The position numbers were made by a program, and so were the translations under genes. Positions 10,228 through 21,000 of a DNA stretch of 64,000 nt are shown one piece after another. This stretch comes from Phormidium ambiguum IAM M-71 (GTDB lineage Bacteria > Cyanobacteriota > Cyanobacteriia > Cyanobacteriales > Aerosakkonemataceae): NCBI RefSeq assembly GCF_001904725.1, contig NZ_MRCE01000018.1:88006-152005 (forward strand), in the 5' to 3' direction. Each line of letters begins with the position of its first letter. Position 1 is the first letter of the stretch. The notes under the pieces are model-generated. The model was not told the origin of the DNA. It was given only the letters and a program-made list of their open reading frames with translations, and made no database searches.

Positions 10228-11665
10228 GTTTAGAACCTCCCCAAGTCAAAAGCATTACTAAAACGTAATAAATTAAACCAGCCACTAACAGTGGTTCAAA
10301 ATAGATATATTTTTCTGCTCCTACTATTTGGGCTCGCCGTAGCACATCCACCACACCAATTGTTGATACCAATGATGAATCTTTTAAAAGTGCGATACAT
10401 TCATTTACCAAGGAAGGTAAGATATTTTTCACTGCCTGTGGTAGGATAATATCTTTCATCATCGGTTGATAAGGAATTCCTAAAGATAGAGCCGCTTCTT
10501 TTTGTCCTTTATCAACTGCAAGAATTCCTCCTCTAATTGTCTCAGAAATATAAGCTCCTGAGTTGAGAGTAAAGGTAATTACGCCTGCCAGCAAAGCTGG
10601 AATATCATAACCAGTTAATTGGGGCGTTGCATAATATACTAATGCAATTTGTAAGAGCAGTGGTGTTCCTCTGAATACAGAAGTATAAGCCTTAGCAAAC
10701 CAATTCAAAGGTTTGATGCTAGAAATTTTAAACAATGCCAGAACAATTCCCCAAAGAAAGCCGAAAAAAGCGGAAATTAAGGTGAATTGTAATGTTACTA
10801 AGATACCTTGGGCGATAAAAGGAATGCTAGCCCAAGCGGTGTCAAAACTTGAGGTTTTTTTCTCACCTTCAGCTGCTTGATTTCCACCTTGGTTTTCAAA
10901 CCATTTTTTAACTAGTGCATCCATTTCTCCAGTTTGTTTCATTTGCTGGAGAACTTTATTAAATGGTTGTGCTAATGGGGAACCTTTGGGAAATGCGATC
11001 GCAGATCCCGCGTCTTCCGCACTATTAGGAATAGTGTTAAATTCCAAATCAGGATTATTAGCAATAAATCCCTTAGCAATGGCATCTTCAATAATTGCCG
11101 CATCAATGCGATTTGATTTAATTTCTTGAATTAAATCGCCAGTTTTGTTTAAAGCAACTATCTTCGCACCTTTGATTTTTTCCTTAGCAAATTTCTCTTG
11201 TGTCGAACCTAATTGTACTCCAAGTCTTTTACCAGATAAGTTGGCAATAGTTTTTAAATTTGCGCCTTTTTTGGAAACAATCGTGTTTTTTGCTTCGTAA
11301 TAAATATCAGAAAAATCGACATTTTTTCGTCGTTCGGGAGTGGGAGTCATCCCCGCCATTGCAAAGTCTGCTCTTCCTGATTGTAAAGCCGGAATAATAC
11401 CGCTAAAATCTGTGTCTTTAATCTCCAGTTCGTAGCCTAGTTCTCTAGTAATGTATTTGGCAATATCAACATCAAAACCAATAATTTCATCGCCGCTACC
11501 CGTCTTTCTAAACTCATAAGGAGGATAGTCAGCGGAAGTCACCATGATTAATTTGCGTCCGCTATTTTGTGCAGTTACAGAGTCAGGGTTCCAGTTACCA
11601 ACTACTAGAGATGTTACTAAAGTGGCAATAAATAAAATTGCCAGTAACCATTTTTTCCTGAACAT
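10199..11665 (-). CDS. bgtB: Fused amino-acid-binding protein/permease (BgtB-like)
   Basis: The 488-residue protein begins with a hydrophobic signal or anchor (about 5-25), followed by a periplasmic amino-acid-binding domain (about 38-265; [46 protein letters not shown]). A HisM/GlnP-type permease domain occupies about 285-485, with the EAA loop [24 protein letters not shown]. Such binding-protein/permease fusions are the hallmark of cyanobacterial BgtB. It is transcribed with bgtA. An NtcA-type promoter lies upstream (11806-11848), consistent with nitrogen control. Confidence 0.9.
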   Translation of the reverse strand: MFRKKWLLAILFIATLVTSLVVGNWNPDSVTAQNSGRKLIMVTSADYPPYEFRKTGSGDEIIGFDVDIAKYITRELGYELEIKDTDFSGIIPALQSGRADFAMAGMTPTPERRKNVDFSDIYYEAKNTIVSKKGANLKTIANLSGKRLGVQLGSTQEKFAKEKIKGAKIVALNKTGDLIQEIKSNRIDAAIIEDAIAKGFIANNPDLEFNTIPNSAEDAGSAIAFPKGSPLAQPFNKVLQQMKQTGEMDALVKKWFENQGGNQAAEGEKKTSSFDTAWASIPFIAQGILVTLQFTLISAFFGFLWGIVLALFKISSIKPLNWFAKAYTSVFRGTPLLLQIALVYYATPQLTGYDIPALLAGVITFTLNSGAYISETIRGGILAVDKGQKEAALSLGIPYQPMMKDIILPQAVKNILPSLVNECIALLKDSSLVSTIGVVDVLRRAQIVGAEKYIYFEPLLVAGLIYYVLVMLLTWGGSKLERRLQRSN

Positions 11666-11711
11666 GGTTATTATTTTCCTAAGTTTTTATTACTAATTGT
11701 TAACAACAATC

Positions 11712-11739
11712 AAGAACTATCTTCACTTCAAGATAGTTC
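11712..11739 (-). promoter_or_regulatory. Hairpin in the bgtB leader
   Basis: AGAACTATCTT and AAGATAGTTCT form an 11-bp inverted repeat with a short CACTTC loop between the predicted NtcA promoter and the bgtB start. No T-tract follows on the minus strand in the direction of bgtB. It could be an operator or a leader hairpin. Confidence 0.45.
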
Positions 11740-11805
11740 TAATTATTAACTTGTTAGGATAGTCAAAAAAGCCAATTTTCTCAAGTTTCCTTTAAGCTGG
11801 AACTA

Positions 11806-11848
11806 ATGATATATGGGCTATTATCCGATAAATTGTAGTTTTAGGTAC
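11806..11848 (-). promoter_or_regulatory. NtcA-activated-type promoter for bgtBA
   Basis: Read on the minus strand, GTA-N8-TAC (11848 down to 11835) is followed after 23 bp by TATCAT (11811 down to 11806), which fits the TAN3T -10 form. This is the classical NtcA-activated promoter layout. It lies about 140 bp upstream of the bgtB start, leaving a leader containing the hairpin AGAACTATCTT/AAGATAGTTCT near 11715-11739. Confidence 0.6.
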
Positions 11849-11893
11849 AAAAAATCGAAATAAATTTCTCCAAAATATCAAATTCTGTTATCA

Positions 11894-13612
11894 CTAAAAC
11901 ACAAAAGAAGTCCTAATTACACCAATAATGGCATCAGGATTTCGTGCGTCGTGGTTAGGTGCAGTTAGCCACAAAACACCGGGAGTGATGGAGATGAAAT
12001 CATTGAGTTGAATGCGGTAAAATGCTTCAATATGGAACCCAGTATCTCGATCGCTTCTACGTCCATCTGGTAAACCAATTGCTGCGGCAAAAGCTGCATT
12101 ACTCGTATCAATTAATTTTGGCTGCATTCCAAACACAAAACCACCATAATTACCTTTTTTACCTAAGTCTGGAAAAGCCAAAGTTACAGCATAATTTAAA
12201 ATACTAGCATCACCTTTTATCCCCCTCGATCTTGCCGCAGTATATCCAACCCAACCTCCTAATTCAAATGCTGGACTAAAGCGATAATTAGCTTGAAAAC
12301 CATAATTGTTACCTATAACAGGCCCTGCACCAATTACTTTTGCCGCATTGCTTCCAGCTAAAGTATCAACACCAAATTCGGGAGAATAAGAATTGAGATA
12401 AAGTAACCCGAATTTTAACTTTTCTCCTGAATAAACTAACTGCGCCCAAGCACTGTAACCACCATTAAACCAACCTTGTTTGTTACCAGGAAAATTTGGA
12501 GTTCCGCCTTCACCAAAATAAGCAAAGTCTAAACTTAAGCCTTTAGTAATTAAAAAGTTAGCCCCAATTCCGGCTTGATTTCCTATGGGAAAATAAACTG
12601 GATTAACTTGGCCAAAATTACTTAAAGCAGCAGTAGCAGTATCAATGAAAGGTGTAATTGTATCAGTAATAAAAGAGGGGTCGATATTAGCAGCGTCTAG
12701 ATAAACTGTAAGCCTATCTCCAACTGGAAATCGATACTGTAATTGATTAATAGTAATTTCATTATTCCCAGATAAACTACTAGGAACAAACCGACTTTCT
12801 CCAGTTTGTCCGGCTGTATCAGGCCCTAAATTTCCACCATAAATTGCCCCAGTATCAATTAATCTTAAATTAGTTGCTTGCAAGCGAGTTCTTAGGCGGT
12901 CTTTTCCGGTAAAACTAGTATTAAAATCTAGTCTTGTTCGATGTCCAAATGTAGTTTGATTGACATCATCTGCCCTTTCCCCAAAAGCATCAGAAATGTA
13001 AGTAATAACTTCTACATTGAGTTTAGTAGTGGTGGAAAATTGCTGTGATTCTACTTTATTAACTCTAGCTTCTAAAGCATCAACACGACCGCGTAAATTA
13101 GCTAATTCACTGGCAAATTCTTCTTGTAATCTTCGCAGTTTTTCTAAATCTTCTTTACTGATTCCTTGGGGCAAAGCTGCAATTAATTCTTGAATTCTAT
13201 CTAAACAACTATTTAAACCTGCGGCAAATTCATAGCGCGTCATGGCGCGATTTCCGCGATAAGTTCTATCGGGATATCCCTCAATACAACCATATCTTTC
13301 TACTAAAGATTGTAAAGCTTGAAAAGCCCAATCTGTTGGTTGTACATCTCGCAGTTGGGAAACGGAAGTTACTTGTTCTATATTATTAGTATTATCAGAT
13401 ATTTCTGTTGTTGGATTTAATGGTTCTGCATATTCTACGATTTGTTCTAAAGGCGAAAATTTTTCTGTATTTGGAGTTACATTTTCCTGACTTTCTTCAA
13501 TCTTGTTTTCGCTAATTTCTGACCCTTGTGCTGGAGTCACGCCAGAGATCAGTAAAACATTAAGCAAAACTGTAATCCCCAATAATAGAGGATTTTTAAA
13601 CAATTTATTCAT
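11894..13612 (-). CDS. SLH-domain iron-uptake-type porin (OprB/Som family)
   Basis: The 572-residue outer-membrane protein has an N-terminal signal peptide ending near VTPAQG, an acidic spacer, and one SLH domain (about 85-140; DVQPTDWAFQALQSLVERYGC, GNRAMTRYEFAAGLN) that anchors it to the cell wall. A coiled coil (ELANLRGRVDALEARVNKVES) and a C-terminal beta-barrel of the OprB type ending in phenylalanine (TSFVF) complete it. This is the standard architecture of cyanobacterial Som/iron-uptake porins. It is followed by bgtB on the same strand. Substrate cannot be read from the sequence. Confidence 0.9.
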   Translation of the reverse strand: MNKLFKNPLLLGITVLLNVLLISGVTPAQGSEISENKIEESQENVTPNTEKFSPLEQIVEYAEPLNPTTEISDNTNNIEQVTSVSQLRDVQPTDWAFQALQSLVERYGCIEGYPDRTYRGNRAMTRYEFAAGLNSCLDRIQELIAALPQGISKEDLEKLRRLQEEFASELANLRGRVDALEARVNKVESQQFSTTTKLNVEVITYISDAFGERADDVNQTTFGHRTRLDFNTSFTGKDRLRTRLQATNLRLIDTGAIYGGNLGPDTAGQTGESRFVPSSLSGNNEITINQLQYRFPVGDRLTVYLDAANIDPSFITDTITPFIDTATAALSNFGQVNPVYFPIGNQAGIGANFLITKGLSLDFAYFGEGGTPNFPGNKQGWFNGGYSAWAQLVYSGEKLKFGLLYLNSYSPEFGVDTLAGSNAAKVIGAGPVIGNNYGFQANYRFSPAFELGGWVGYTAARSRGIKGDASILNYAVTLAFPDLGKKGNYGGFVFGMQPKLIDTSNAAFAAAIGLPDGRRSDRDTGFHIEAFYRIQLNDFISITPGVLWLTAPNHDARNPDAIIGVIRTSFVF

Positions 13613-13918
13613 TTTTCCCTCACATCACAAAAATATCTGAGTTAAATCCACTCAAAAAGAAAATTGATTTTTATTGTACAGAAATTTAAACGATCGCACC
13701 ATTAATATTGCGATTGTTATCGTAGAGGATGGTACAGGCAAGATGCCCACTTCACAAAACTACAGCTTTCTTGTAGCGTGGGCATCTTGTCCACTTTGTT
13801 AAATTATTTATCTCAAATAGAAAGTTTTTAGATATAGCAACCACCAAGGCGATTAAGCAATTATTGACTGCTCAAATCATTGATTCTCTTGGATATTACC
13901 TTCTGCCTGATCTTATAA
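13613..13918. other. Intergenic region upstream of the porin
   Basis: This 306-bp gap holds the palindromic element at 13739-13789 and a bare GTA-N8-TAC match at 13722-13735, which lacks a properly spaced -10 box toward the porin. It is otherwise AT-rich with one HIP1-like GATCGC. I see no gene. Confidence 0.6.
13739..13789. repeat. REP-like palindromic element
   Basis: CAAGATGCCCAC (13739-13750) and GTGGGCATCTTG (13778-13789) are a perfect 12-bp inverted repeat. Inside, CTACA and TGTAG form a second short stem. The nested stem design and the GATGCCCAC word resemble interspersed palindromes I know from filamentous cyanobacteria. It lies upstream of the porin and downstream of the livG-like gene. 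Confidence 0.65.
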
Positions 13919-14860
13919 TTATTGCCCCAAATAAGCTTCTAAAACTTGGGGATTATTTTGAATTTCTTCGGGAGTACCATCAGCGAGGTTACGTCCTTCA
14001 GCTAATACCCAAACCCGATCGCACAAAGACATAATTACATCCATGTTATGCTCAATAATTAAAAAGGTCATACCTTCTCGATTCCATGACAAAATGCGAT
14101 CGCAAATCTGATTAATTAAAGTTGGGTTAACTCCCGCCGCAGGTTCATCTAATAAAATTAATTTGGGTTGCGTCATTAACGCCCTACCCATTTCTAAAAG
14201 TTTCCGTTGTCCACCCGACAAAGAACCAGCGTAATCATTAGCTTTATGGGCTAATCCTACTGATTCTAAAATAGCGATCGCTCTTTCGCGTAAATCTTTT
14301 TCTTCTTGCTTAACTTCATGGGCGCGAAACCACACATTCCAGAAATTTTCTCCAGTTTGTTTTTGCGCCGCTAACAGCATATTTTCCATTACTGAAAGTC
14401 GAGAAAGTACCCGCGCCACCTGAAAAGTGCGAATCATTCCCATTTGGGCAATCTGATGCGGTTGTAAACTTTCGACTGGTTCCCCATCAAAAATTACCCG
14501 ACCAGAATCAGAACGAATAAAATTAGAAATTAAATTAAATAATGTTGTTTTTCCAGCACCATTTGGCCCGATTAACCCAGTAATACTACCTTGCTTCACT
14601 TCCAAAGTAGCATTATTCACTGCTTTTAATCCACCAAAACTCTTATTTAAACCATTAGCTGATAATAAAAGATTGTTACTTGGTTGAGGTCGGGATGGTA
14701 CATTTTCTACTTGTTTGAGGATATCCTCTATATTAGTTTCAGGTTCTATTAAAGGCACTTCTTTTGGCTGATTTTCGACCTGTTTCAGGATATCTTCTAA
14801 ATTAGTATCTGGCTCATTCAAAGGCACATCTGAAAGTGAGTCTGATGGATTATTTGCCAA
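13919..14860 (-). CDS. Branched-chain/neutral amino-acid ABC transporter ATPase (LivG/NatA-like)
   Basis: The 313-residue ABC ATPase of the LivG group has Walker A GPNGAGKTT, signature LSGGQRKLLEMGRAL, Walker B LILLDEPAAGVNP and the LivG-type ending EEIQNNPQVLEAYLGQ. The start is TTG at 14860, supported by AGGAGG nine bases upstream. A roughly 65-residue N-terminal extension, absent from ordinary LivG, carries a direct repeat (VPL-EP-TN-EDILKQVEN twice). The gene overlaps the permease gene by 11 bp. In cyanobacteria such pairs form part of the N-I neutral amino-acid system with a binding protein and second permease elsewhere. Confidence 0.88.
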   Translation of the reverse strand: MANNPSDSLSDVPLNEPDTNLEDILKQVENQPKEVPLIEPETNIEDILKQVENVPSRPQPSNNLLLSANGLNKSFGGLKAVNNATLEVKQGSITGLIGPNGAGKTTLFNLISNFIRSDSGRVIFDGEPVESLQPHQIAQMGMIRTFQVARVLSRLSVMENMLLAAQKQTGENFWNVWFRAHEVKQEEKDLRERAIAILESVGLAHKANDYAGSLSGGQRKLLEMGRALMTQPKLILLDEPAAGVNPTLINQICDRILSWNREGMTFLIIEHNMDVIMSLCDRVWVLAEGRNLADGTPEEIQNNPQVLEAYLGQ

Positions 14861-16010
14861 GGGTTAATTCCTCCTTTTTCCCTAAAATACCTTGTGGTCT
14901 TACCATCATCAAAATAATTAACAATAACCCAATTACCATAATCCGAAAAGCACCTAAACGGGCATCATCAAAAGGTAACAATCCAGGTAAAATAAACCGA
15001 GTTCCTTCAAAGTAAGCCCAATAAATTATCGCTCCTAACAAAGTTCCATAATTGTTACCTGCACCGCCCAAAATTACAATTGTCCAAGCATCAAAAGTAA
15101 TTTGGGGTTGAAAATTATCTGGATAAACTGTGGCTAATTGCCAAGCATAAAAAGCTCCGGCAAATCCAGCGATCGCACCTCCTAACATCAACGATTGTAA
15201 CTTATACCAAAATACATTTTTCCCCAAAGCTTTTGGGATTTGTTCATCTTCTCGAATTGCCTTTAAAACTCTTCCCCAAGGCGCACTTACTAATCTTTCT
15301 AACGCCCAAAATACTACTGTTAACACCAACAGCAGCACTACCATTAACCCTGTTTTATAAGTAAAAGTATTAGTATTGAGTAAAGATATTAAACCTACTA
15401 TATAAACAATTAAACCTATAATTCCCCCAATAATTGCCAGAATTAAAGAGCCAATAGGAGTAGATTGCCTTACTTTGCCTTGTTGTAACTGCTTGCTCAT
15501 CCAACGCCACAATTGCCAACCACAGACCCCAGCAATTAATGTTAAGACAGCTATCAAAATAAACTGGAAAAACGGGTTCAAAGCACCATTATTAAATGGC
15601 AAAGGAAAACCTTGTAACCCAAACACGCCCGATCGCCATTGGCCATTCCCCACAGGTAACTCTTGATTATTCACAATCAAGCGAATCATTTCCGATAAAC
15701 CAATAGTGACGATCGCCAAATAATCTTCCCGCAATCGCAGCGTTGATACACCCACAAATAAACCCAATAATGCAGCCAAAGCCGCACCAATTAAAGCACC
15801 AATAAATAAAGGAACTCCCTGCAAACTTAATAATACAGTCGTGTAAGCGCCCACCGCCATGAAAGCCACATGACCAAAGTTAATTAAACCAGTAAAACCC
15901 CATTGTAAATTTAGCCCTAAGCCAAATAGAGCATATATCGATATAAAAATGATTAACGAAACTAAATAACCTGGAGAAAAATTCATTGGTAGTTGGTTTC
16001 TCGAAAACAA
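14850..16010 (-). CDS. Branched-chain/neutral amino-acid ABC permease (LivM-like)
   Basis: The 386-residue membrane protein has about nine hydrophobic segments and LivM-family motifs: GLNLQWGFTGLINFGHVAFMAVGAYT near the start, the cytoplasmic loop WGRVLKAIREDEQIPKALGKN, and GGAGNNYGTLLGA. It forms an operon with the downstream LivG-like ATPase (11-bp overlap). A second permease (LivH), second ATPase (LivF) and binding protein are not in the window, so the full transporter is encoded elsewhere. The central hydrophilic-plus-membrane insert (about 165-235) is longer than in E. coli LivM but common in cyanobacterial forms as far as I recall. Confidence 0.88.
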   Translation of the reverse strand: MFSRNQLPMNFSPGYLVSLIIFISIYALFGLGLNLQWGFTGLINFGHVAFMAVGAYTTVLLSLQGVPLFIGALIGAALAALLGLFVGVSTLRLREDYLAIVTIGLSEMIRLIVNNQELPVGNGQWRSGVFGLQGFPLPFNNGALNPFFQFILIAVLTLIAGVCGWQLWRWMSKQLQQGKVRQSTPIGSLILAIIGGIIGLIVYIVGLISLLNTNTFTYKTGLMVVLLLVLTVVFWALERLVSAPWGRVLKAIREDEQIPKALGKNVFWYKLQSLMLGGAIAGFAGAFYAWQLATVYPDNFQPQITFDAWTIVILGGAGNNYGTLLGAIIYWAYFEGTRFILPGLLPFDDARLGAFRIMVIGLLLIILMMVRPQGILGKKEELTLGK

Positions 16011-16275
16011 GTATCTTACTTTGTTAAGGCATTTTACCTTATAGTGCAGAATTATTTAAATTGTCAGAGGAACCTCTTTGGATATTTCAAATTTACCGAG
16101 CCAGTAAAATTGAAATAAGCAAAAATTTCCGGTTTCCTGTTCCCTGTTCCCTGTTTGCCCTTCCCTATTCGTTAAATCATTGTAAGATTTGCTCAAATTA
16201 TATATTTAATCTTTCTATCTCCTTTAAACTGTTGGAAGAAAAAGATACTGTTAAACTTTTAGGATGAGAATTGCT

Positions 16276-17862
16276 ATGGATGCAGCGGCACTCTGGCAAC
16301 GTTACCAAGACTGGCTTTACTATCACGAAGGTTTGGGATTTTACCTTGATGTCAGTCGCATGGGATTTGATGACAAATTTTTACAGACGTTGCAGCCAAA
16401 GTTGGATAAAGCATTTAAAGACCTAGCTGCATTAGAAGCAGGTGCGATCGCCAACCCCGACGAAAACCGCATGGTTGGGCACTATTGGTTACGCGATCCA
16501 GACAGAGCACCCACAGCCGAACTCAAACAAGGAATCATCGATACTGTAGAGAAAATCGAAGCATTTGTCCACAAAATTCACAGTGGAGAAATCCATCCCC
16601 CCAACGCCGAAAAATTTACCGACCTTCTCTCCATCGGCATTGGCGGTTCCGCTTTAGGCCCGCAATTTGTTGCCGAAGCCCTAGCCCCTGACTTTCCTCC
16701 ATTAGCAATTCATTTTATCGACAATAGCGATCCAGCGGGGATCGATCGCACCCTCACCAAACTTAGAGACAGACTCGCCACCACCCTAGTATTAGTCATC
16801 TCCAAATCAGGCGGCACCCCCGAACCCCGCAACGGCATGATCGAAGTGCAAAATGCCTTTGCCACCCAAGGATTAGACTTTGCCAAACACGCCATTGCTA
16901 CAACCGGAGTTGGCAGTAACCTAGACAAAACCGCCCATTCCCAAGATTGGATCGCAACCTTCCCGATGGAAGACTGGGTAGGCGGACGCACCTCCGAACT
17001 GTCAGCAGTCGGCTTACTCCCCGCAGCTTTACAAGGCATCGACATTCACGCCATGTTAGCCGGGGCAAAAGAAATGGATGCCGCTACTCGCATCCCCAAC
17101 TTAAAAAGTAACCCAGCCGCCTTACTTGCCCTATCCTGGTACTACGTGGGCAACGGTAAAGGCGAAAAAGACATGGTAATTTTGCCTTACAAAGACAGCT
17201 TGCTACTGTTTAGCCGTTACCTGCAACAGTTAGTCATGGAATCTTTAGGCAAAGAAAAAGACCTCGACGGCAACATAGTCCATCAAGGTATTGCCGTATA
17301 TGGTAACAAAGGCTCAACCGACCAACACGCCTACGTTCAACAGCTACGCGAAGGAGTTGCCAATTTCTTTGCCACTTTCATTGAAGTATTAAAAGACCGC
17401 GAAGGTTCATCCCCCGAAATCGATCCAGGAATTACTTCTGGCGATTATCTCTCAGGTTTCTTACAAGGAACTCGCAAAGCACTTTACGAAAATAACCGTC
17501 AATCAATCACCGTTACTATTCCTGAAGTTAATCCTTACACAGTCGGCGCACTAATCGCTCTTTACGAACGTGCCGTCAGTATCTACGGTTTTTTAGTCAA
17601 CGTTAACGCCTATCATCAACCGGGAGTCGAAGCCGGGAAAAAAGCCGCCGCTGAAATTTTGGATCTACAAACAAAAGTAGTTAATTTAATTCAGCAAGAA
17701 GGCAAACCGATGTATTTAAGTCAAATTGCCGAAAAAATAGGCGCAACTCAAGATACAGAGGCAATTTACAAAATTGTTCGCCATCTAGCCGCAAACGATC
17801 GCGGCATTGCCCTTCATGGCAACTTAGGCAAACCTAGCACTTTAACTGTTTCTACCAATTAG
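16276..17862 (+). CDS. pgi: Glucose-6-phosphate isomerase
   Basis: The 528-residue enzyme interconverts glucose-6-phosphate and fructose-6-phosphate. I choose ATG 16276 ([13 protein letters not shown]), the form seen in cyanobacteria, over the in-frame ATG at 16264; an AGGA precedes it. SIS-type motifs are present: [24 protein letters not shown], a PGI-signature region with [26 protein letters not shown] with the catalytic region, and the lysine-containing [12 protein letters not shown]. The upstream gap contains tandem TTCCCTG words and no gene. Confidence 0.95.
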   Translation: MDAAALWQRYQDWLYYHEGLGFYLDVSRMGFDDKFLQTLQPKLDKAFKDLAALEAGAIANPDENRMVGHYWLRDPDRAPTAELKQGIIDTVEKIEAFVHKIHSGEIHPPNAEKFTDLLSIGIGGSALGPQFVAEALAPDFPPLAIHFIDNSDPAGIDRTLTKLRDRLATTLVLVISKSGGTPEPRNGMIEVQNAFATQGLDFAKHAIATTGVGSNLDKTAHSQDWIATFPMEDWVGGRTSELSAVGLLPAALQGIDIHAMLAGAKEMDAATRIPNLKSNPAALLALSWYYVGNGKGEKDMVILPYKDSLLLFSRYLQQLVMESLGKEKDLDGNIVHQGIAVYGNKGSTDQHAYVQQLREGVANFFATFIEVLKDREGSSPEIDPGITSGDYLSGFLQGTRKALYENNRQSITVTIPEVNPYTVGALIALYERAVSIYGFLVNVNAYHQPGVEAGKKAAAEILDLQTKVVNLIQQEGKPMYLSQIAEKIGATQDTEAIYKIVRHLAANDRGIALHGNLGKPSTLTVSTN

Positions 17863-17865
17863 AGT

Positions 17866-17958
17866 AAAGGCAGAGGGCAGAAGGCAAAAGGTAAAATTCC
17901 CCTTTCCCCTTTTCCCTTTTCCCCTTTTTCCTTTTCCCCTTTCCCCCATCTCCCCATC
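17866..17958. repeat. Purine-rich then pyrimidine-rich low-complexity element
   Basis: GGCAGAGGGCAGAAGGCAAAAGG (in pieces) at 17874-17899 is followed by repeated CCCCTTTT/CCCTTTT words up to about 17945. It has the same purine-then-pyrimidine order as the elements at 9283 and 22436 but lies between two genes in the same direction. It may act as a terminator after pgi. Confidence 0.7.
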
Positions 17959-17965
17959 TCAACGA

Positions 17966-17983
17966 GAGCTATATAATTAGCTC
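17966..17983 (+). promoter_or_regulatory. Palindrome enclosing a consensus -10 (GAGCTA-TATAAT-TAGCTC)
   Basis: A perfect 6-bp inverted repeat flanks TATAAT exactly. The box lies 58 bp before the start of the DUF4912 gene and no good -35 is visible 17 bp upstream. Inverted arms around the -10 suggest that a dimeric regulator could occlude the promoter. This is read directly from the sequence; regulator and use are unknown. Confidence 0.5.
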
Positions 17984-18034
17984 ATATTTTGGAAAAATTT
18001 ACTTCAATATCAAGTTAGTGAGCATTTTTAATAG

Positions 18035-21000
18035 ATGTTACACAAAAAAGATTCTTCGATCGCTACTTTAGCTTTATTGCTAACCCTAGTCGTGGTTCCC
18101 AAACCCGCAGCTGCATCGGAAAAAAACCCAGTTATTTTAGCTCAAACTCCAAATAATACAAATCCCATTTCCTTACCAAAGACAGTAAAATCTGGCACTA
18201 AGGTAAGAATAGATGGTTCTAGTAGTACAGCCACATTTAACCAAGCTCTTAAACAACGCTTTGAAAAAGAGTACCCAGGTACACAAGTTAATATTGGTTA
18301 TCGGGGAACAAACGCGGCTTTAAACTCTTTGCGGAAAGGACAAATAGATATAGCTGCGATTGGTCGTCCCTTAACTGATAAAGAAAAAGCACAGGGTTTG
18401 GTTGCTGTCCCTTTACCGAGAACTAAAATTGCCGTAGTAGTAGGGCCAAAAAATACTTTTAAAGGAAGCATCACAGACGTTCAATTTGCCAGAATTTTTC
18501 GGGGCGAAATTCGAGATTGGTCAAGAATTGGGGGTAAACGCGGTCGAATACGGATGATCGATCGCCCAATTAATAGCGATACCCGCCAAGCTTTGCGAAA
18601 ATATCCAGTTTTTCGCAACCGTCCTTTTCGATCGGGCTCCAACACTGTCAGATTATCGCAAGATAACACCACCGCTCTACTCAATATATTAGGTACTAAC
18701 GGCATTGGCTACACTATTTCTAACCAAGTAGTCAATCGTCCCAATGCCCGGATCGTCTTGATGCACAAAGTTTCTACTAACGATCCAAAGTATCCTTTTT
18801 CACAGCCAGTTTTTTACGTATATCGGCGCAATAACCCCAGTGCCGCAGCTTTGGCATTTATCGGCTTTGCTAACGCACCAGGGGGACAGCAAGTTGTCAA
18901 AGCTGCTGCGGGAATTCCTGTTGCTGCTACTCCGACAAAAGCGATCGTTGCCGCAAAACCAAAACCAGCCGCCACCCCACCCACAGCAGTCACGGGAACT
19001 CCGGGAAGCGGTAACGCAGTAACGGGAGAAAATCAGGCAACTACTACCACCCCTGCCGAGGGAACAGCAGAAACCGATACTCGTGGAGGATTTAGTTGGT
19101 TGTGGTGGTTGATACCTTTATTACTTTTGTTGGGTATCCCACTTGCTTGGTTACTAAAAAATCGCCGTCCTGCAACAACCGCAGTCGGTGGACAAACTCC
19201 ACCACCACCTGTGACTGGAGGTACAACTAGCGAAGCACCTACCGGAACTATAGTGCCACCAGTTACCAATCCTACGGAAACGATCGCACCTGTTCCAGTC
19301 CCAGAAACCACCCCACCAATATCTCCTCCCACTCAAATCCAAGAAACAACCGCCCCACCACTTTGGGGAGAAGATTCACTACCCACCGCAGAAATCCCCA
19401 GTGAAACAGCTACACCAGGAACAATACCTAATTGGTTAGGAATAGGAGGTGCAGCAGCAGTAGGTGGAGCCGCGTTAGCGGGAGCCGCTGCTACCGCCAA
19501 AAACTGGGATAGTACCATCACTTTAGAAGCAGAGAATCATCAATCAGAATTTCCCTCTGAAGTAGAAGCTAGTGCCAATGCTACTTGGCAAGTCTCGGAA
19601 GCTCACAAGCAAGCATTACGAGAACAAGGTGGAGAACAGCTGGCAATCAGACTGTATGACATCACGGACATTAATCAAATCCAAACCGAAGGTTGGCAGA
19701 TTTTCCAACAATTTAATGTCAATGAACAAGCTAACCAAATGTTATTACCGATATTGGTTAGCGATCGAGACTATATCGCAGAAATTGGCTATTTAACCAC
19801 AGACAATCTCTGGTTAACCCTAGCCAAATCTAATCCCATCAACATTCCACCATTTGTACCACCCGTCACCGAAGTTGTTCCTTCTCCCAAAGCAGCTTTA
19901 ACTTTAACTACACCCGCAGACTGGGGTAGTATCATCACCCTAACACCACAAAGCAGTCAACTTGCTTTAGCAACTTGGCAAGTATCAGATAGGCACAAAC
20001 AAGCATTAAGAGAACAAGGTGGCACACAGTTAGTGTTGCGACTTTATGATGTCACAGAAACACCGATAGATGAGCAAACTACCGGAGATTTTCCGCAATT
20101 TGCTGTCGATGAAACAGCAAATCAAATGTTAGTAGCTATCCCGCAAACCAACCGAGATTATGCTTCAGAAATCGGCTATTTAACTAATGATAATCGCTGG
20201 TTATTGTTAGCGCGATCGGCCCCAATAAATATAGCTCCCTCCATACCAACTACTGCCGAAATTGCCGCTAATATTCCCACACTAACTCTCCCCGAAACAC
20301 CTACTACCAGCACTATTACTCTCACAGAATTCGATAAACAACAAGCTCTAGCAGCTTGGGTAGTATTAGATGAACACAAACAAATTCTGCAACAACAAGG
20401 TGGAAAAGAATTAGCATTGCGGCTTTATGATGTCACGGAAATTACCAGAACTGCAACAGAAAGTTGGGATATTTTCCAACAATTTGATGTGGATGAACAA
20501 GCTAGCCAGATGTTATTACCGATTTTAATGAGCGATCGGGATTATGCCGCAGAAATTGGCTATTTAACAGAGGACAATCGGTGGTTATTATTAGCCAGAT
20601 CCGCACCCATAAAAATTAGTAGCGATATTCCCCCAGCTACAGAAGTTGAACTCGCCCCCGGAGTCGCCGCAGCAGTAGCATCAACTCCCACCACCAGTTA
20701 TATTTCCTTAGCACCTGAAACCGCTAACCAACTAATTGCTAATTGGCAAACTTCCCCAGAACACAAACAAGCATTACAACAACAAGGTGGCAGACATTTA
20801 GTATTGCGGCTTTATGATGTTACAGAAATTGATATAAACAGCCCAGAACCACAAATATCTCAACAATTTGCCATAGACGAGCAAGCAAATGAGATGTTAC
20901 TGGAAGTACCTGTTTTCGATCGCAATTACGCTGCCGAAATTGGTTATTTAACTGATGACAATCGCTGGTTATTATTAGCGCGATCGGCCCCAATACACAT

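Noticed and set aside
13722..13735. GTA-N8-TAC match upstream of the porin as an NtcA site
   Set aside because: No TAN3T box at 20-24 bp on the porin side. The six-base core is expected many times by chance in 64 kb of AT-rich DNA.
16061..16267. Small frame between livM-like gene and pgi
   Set aside because: It runs through TTCCCTG low-complexity DNA, has no ribosome binding site and ends at the pgi start.
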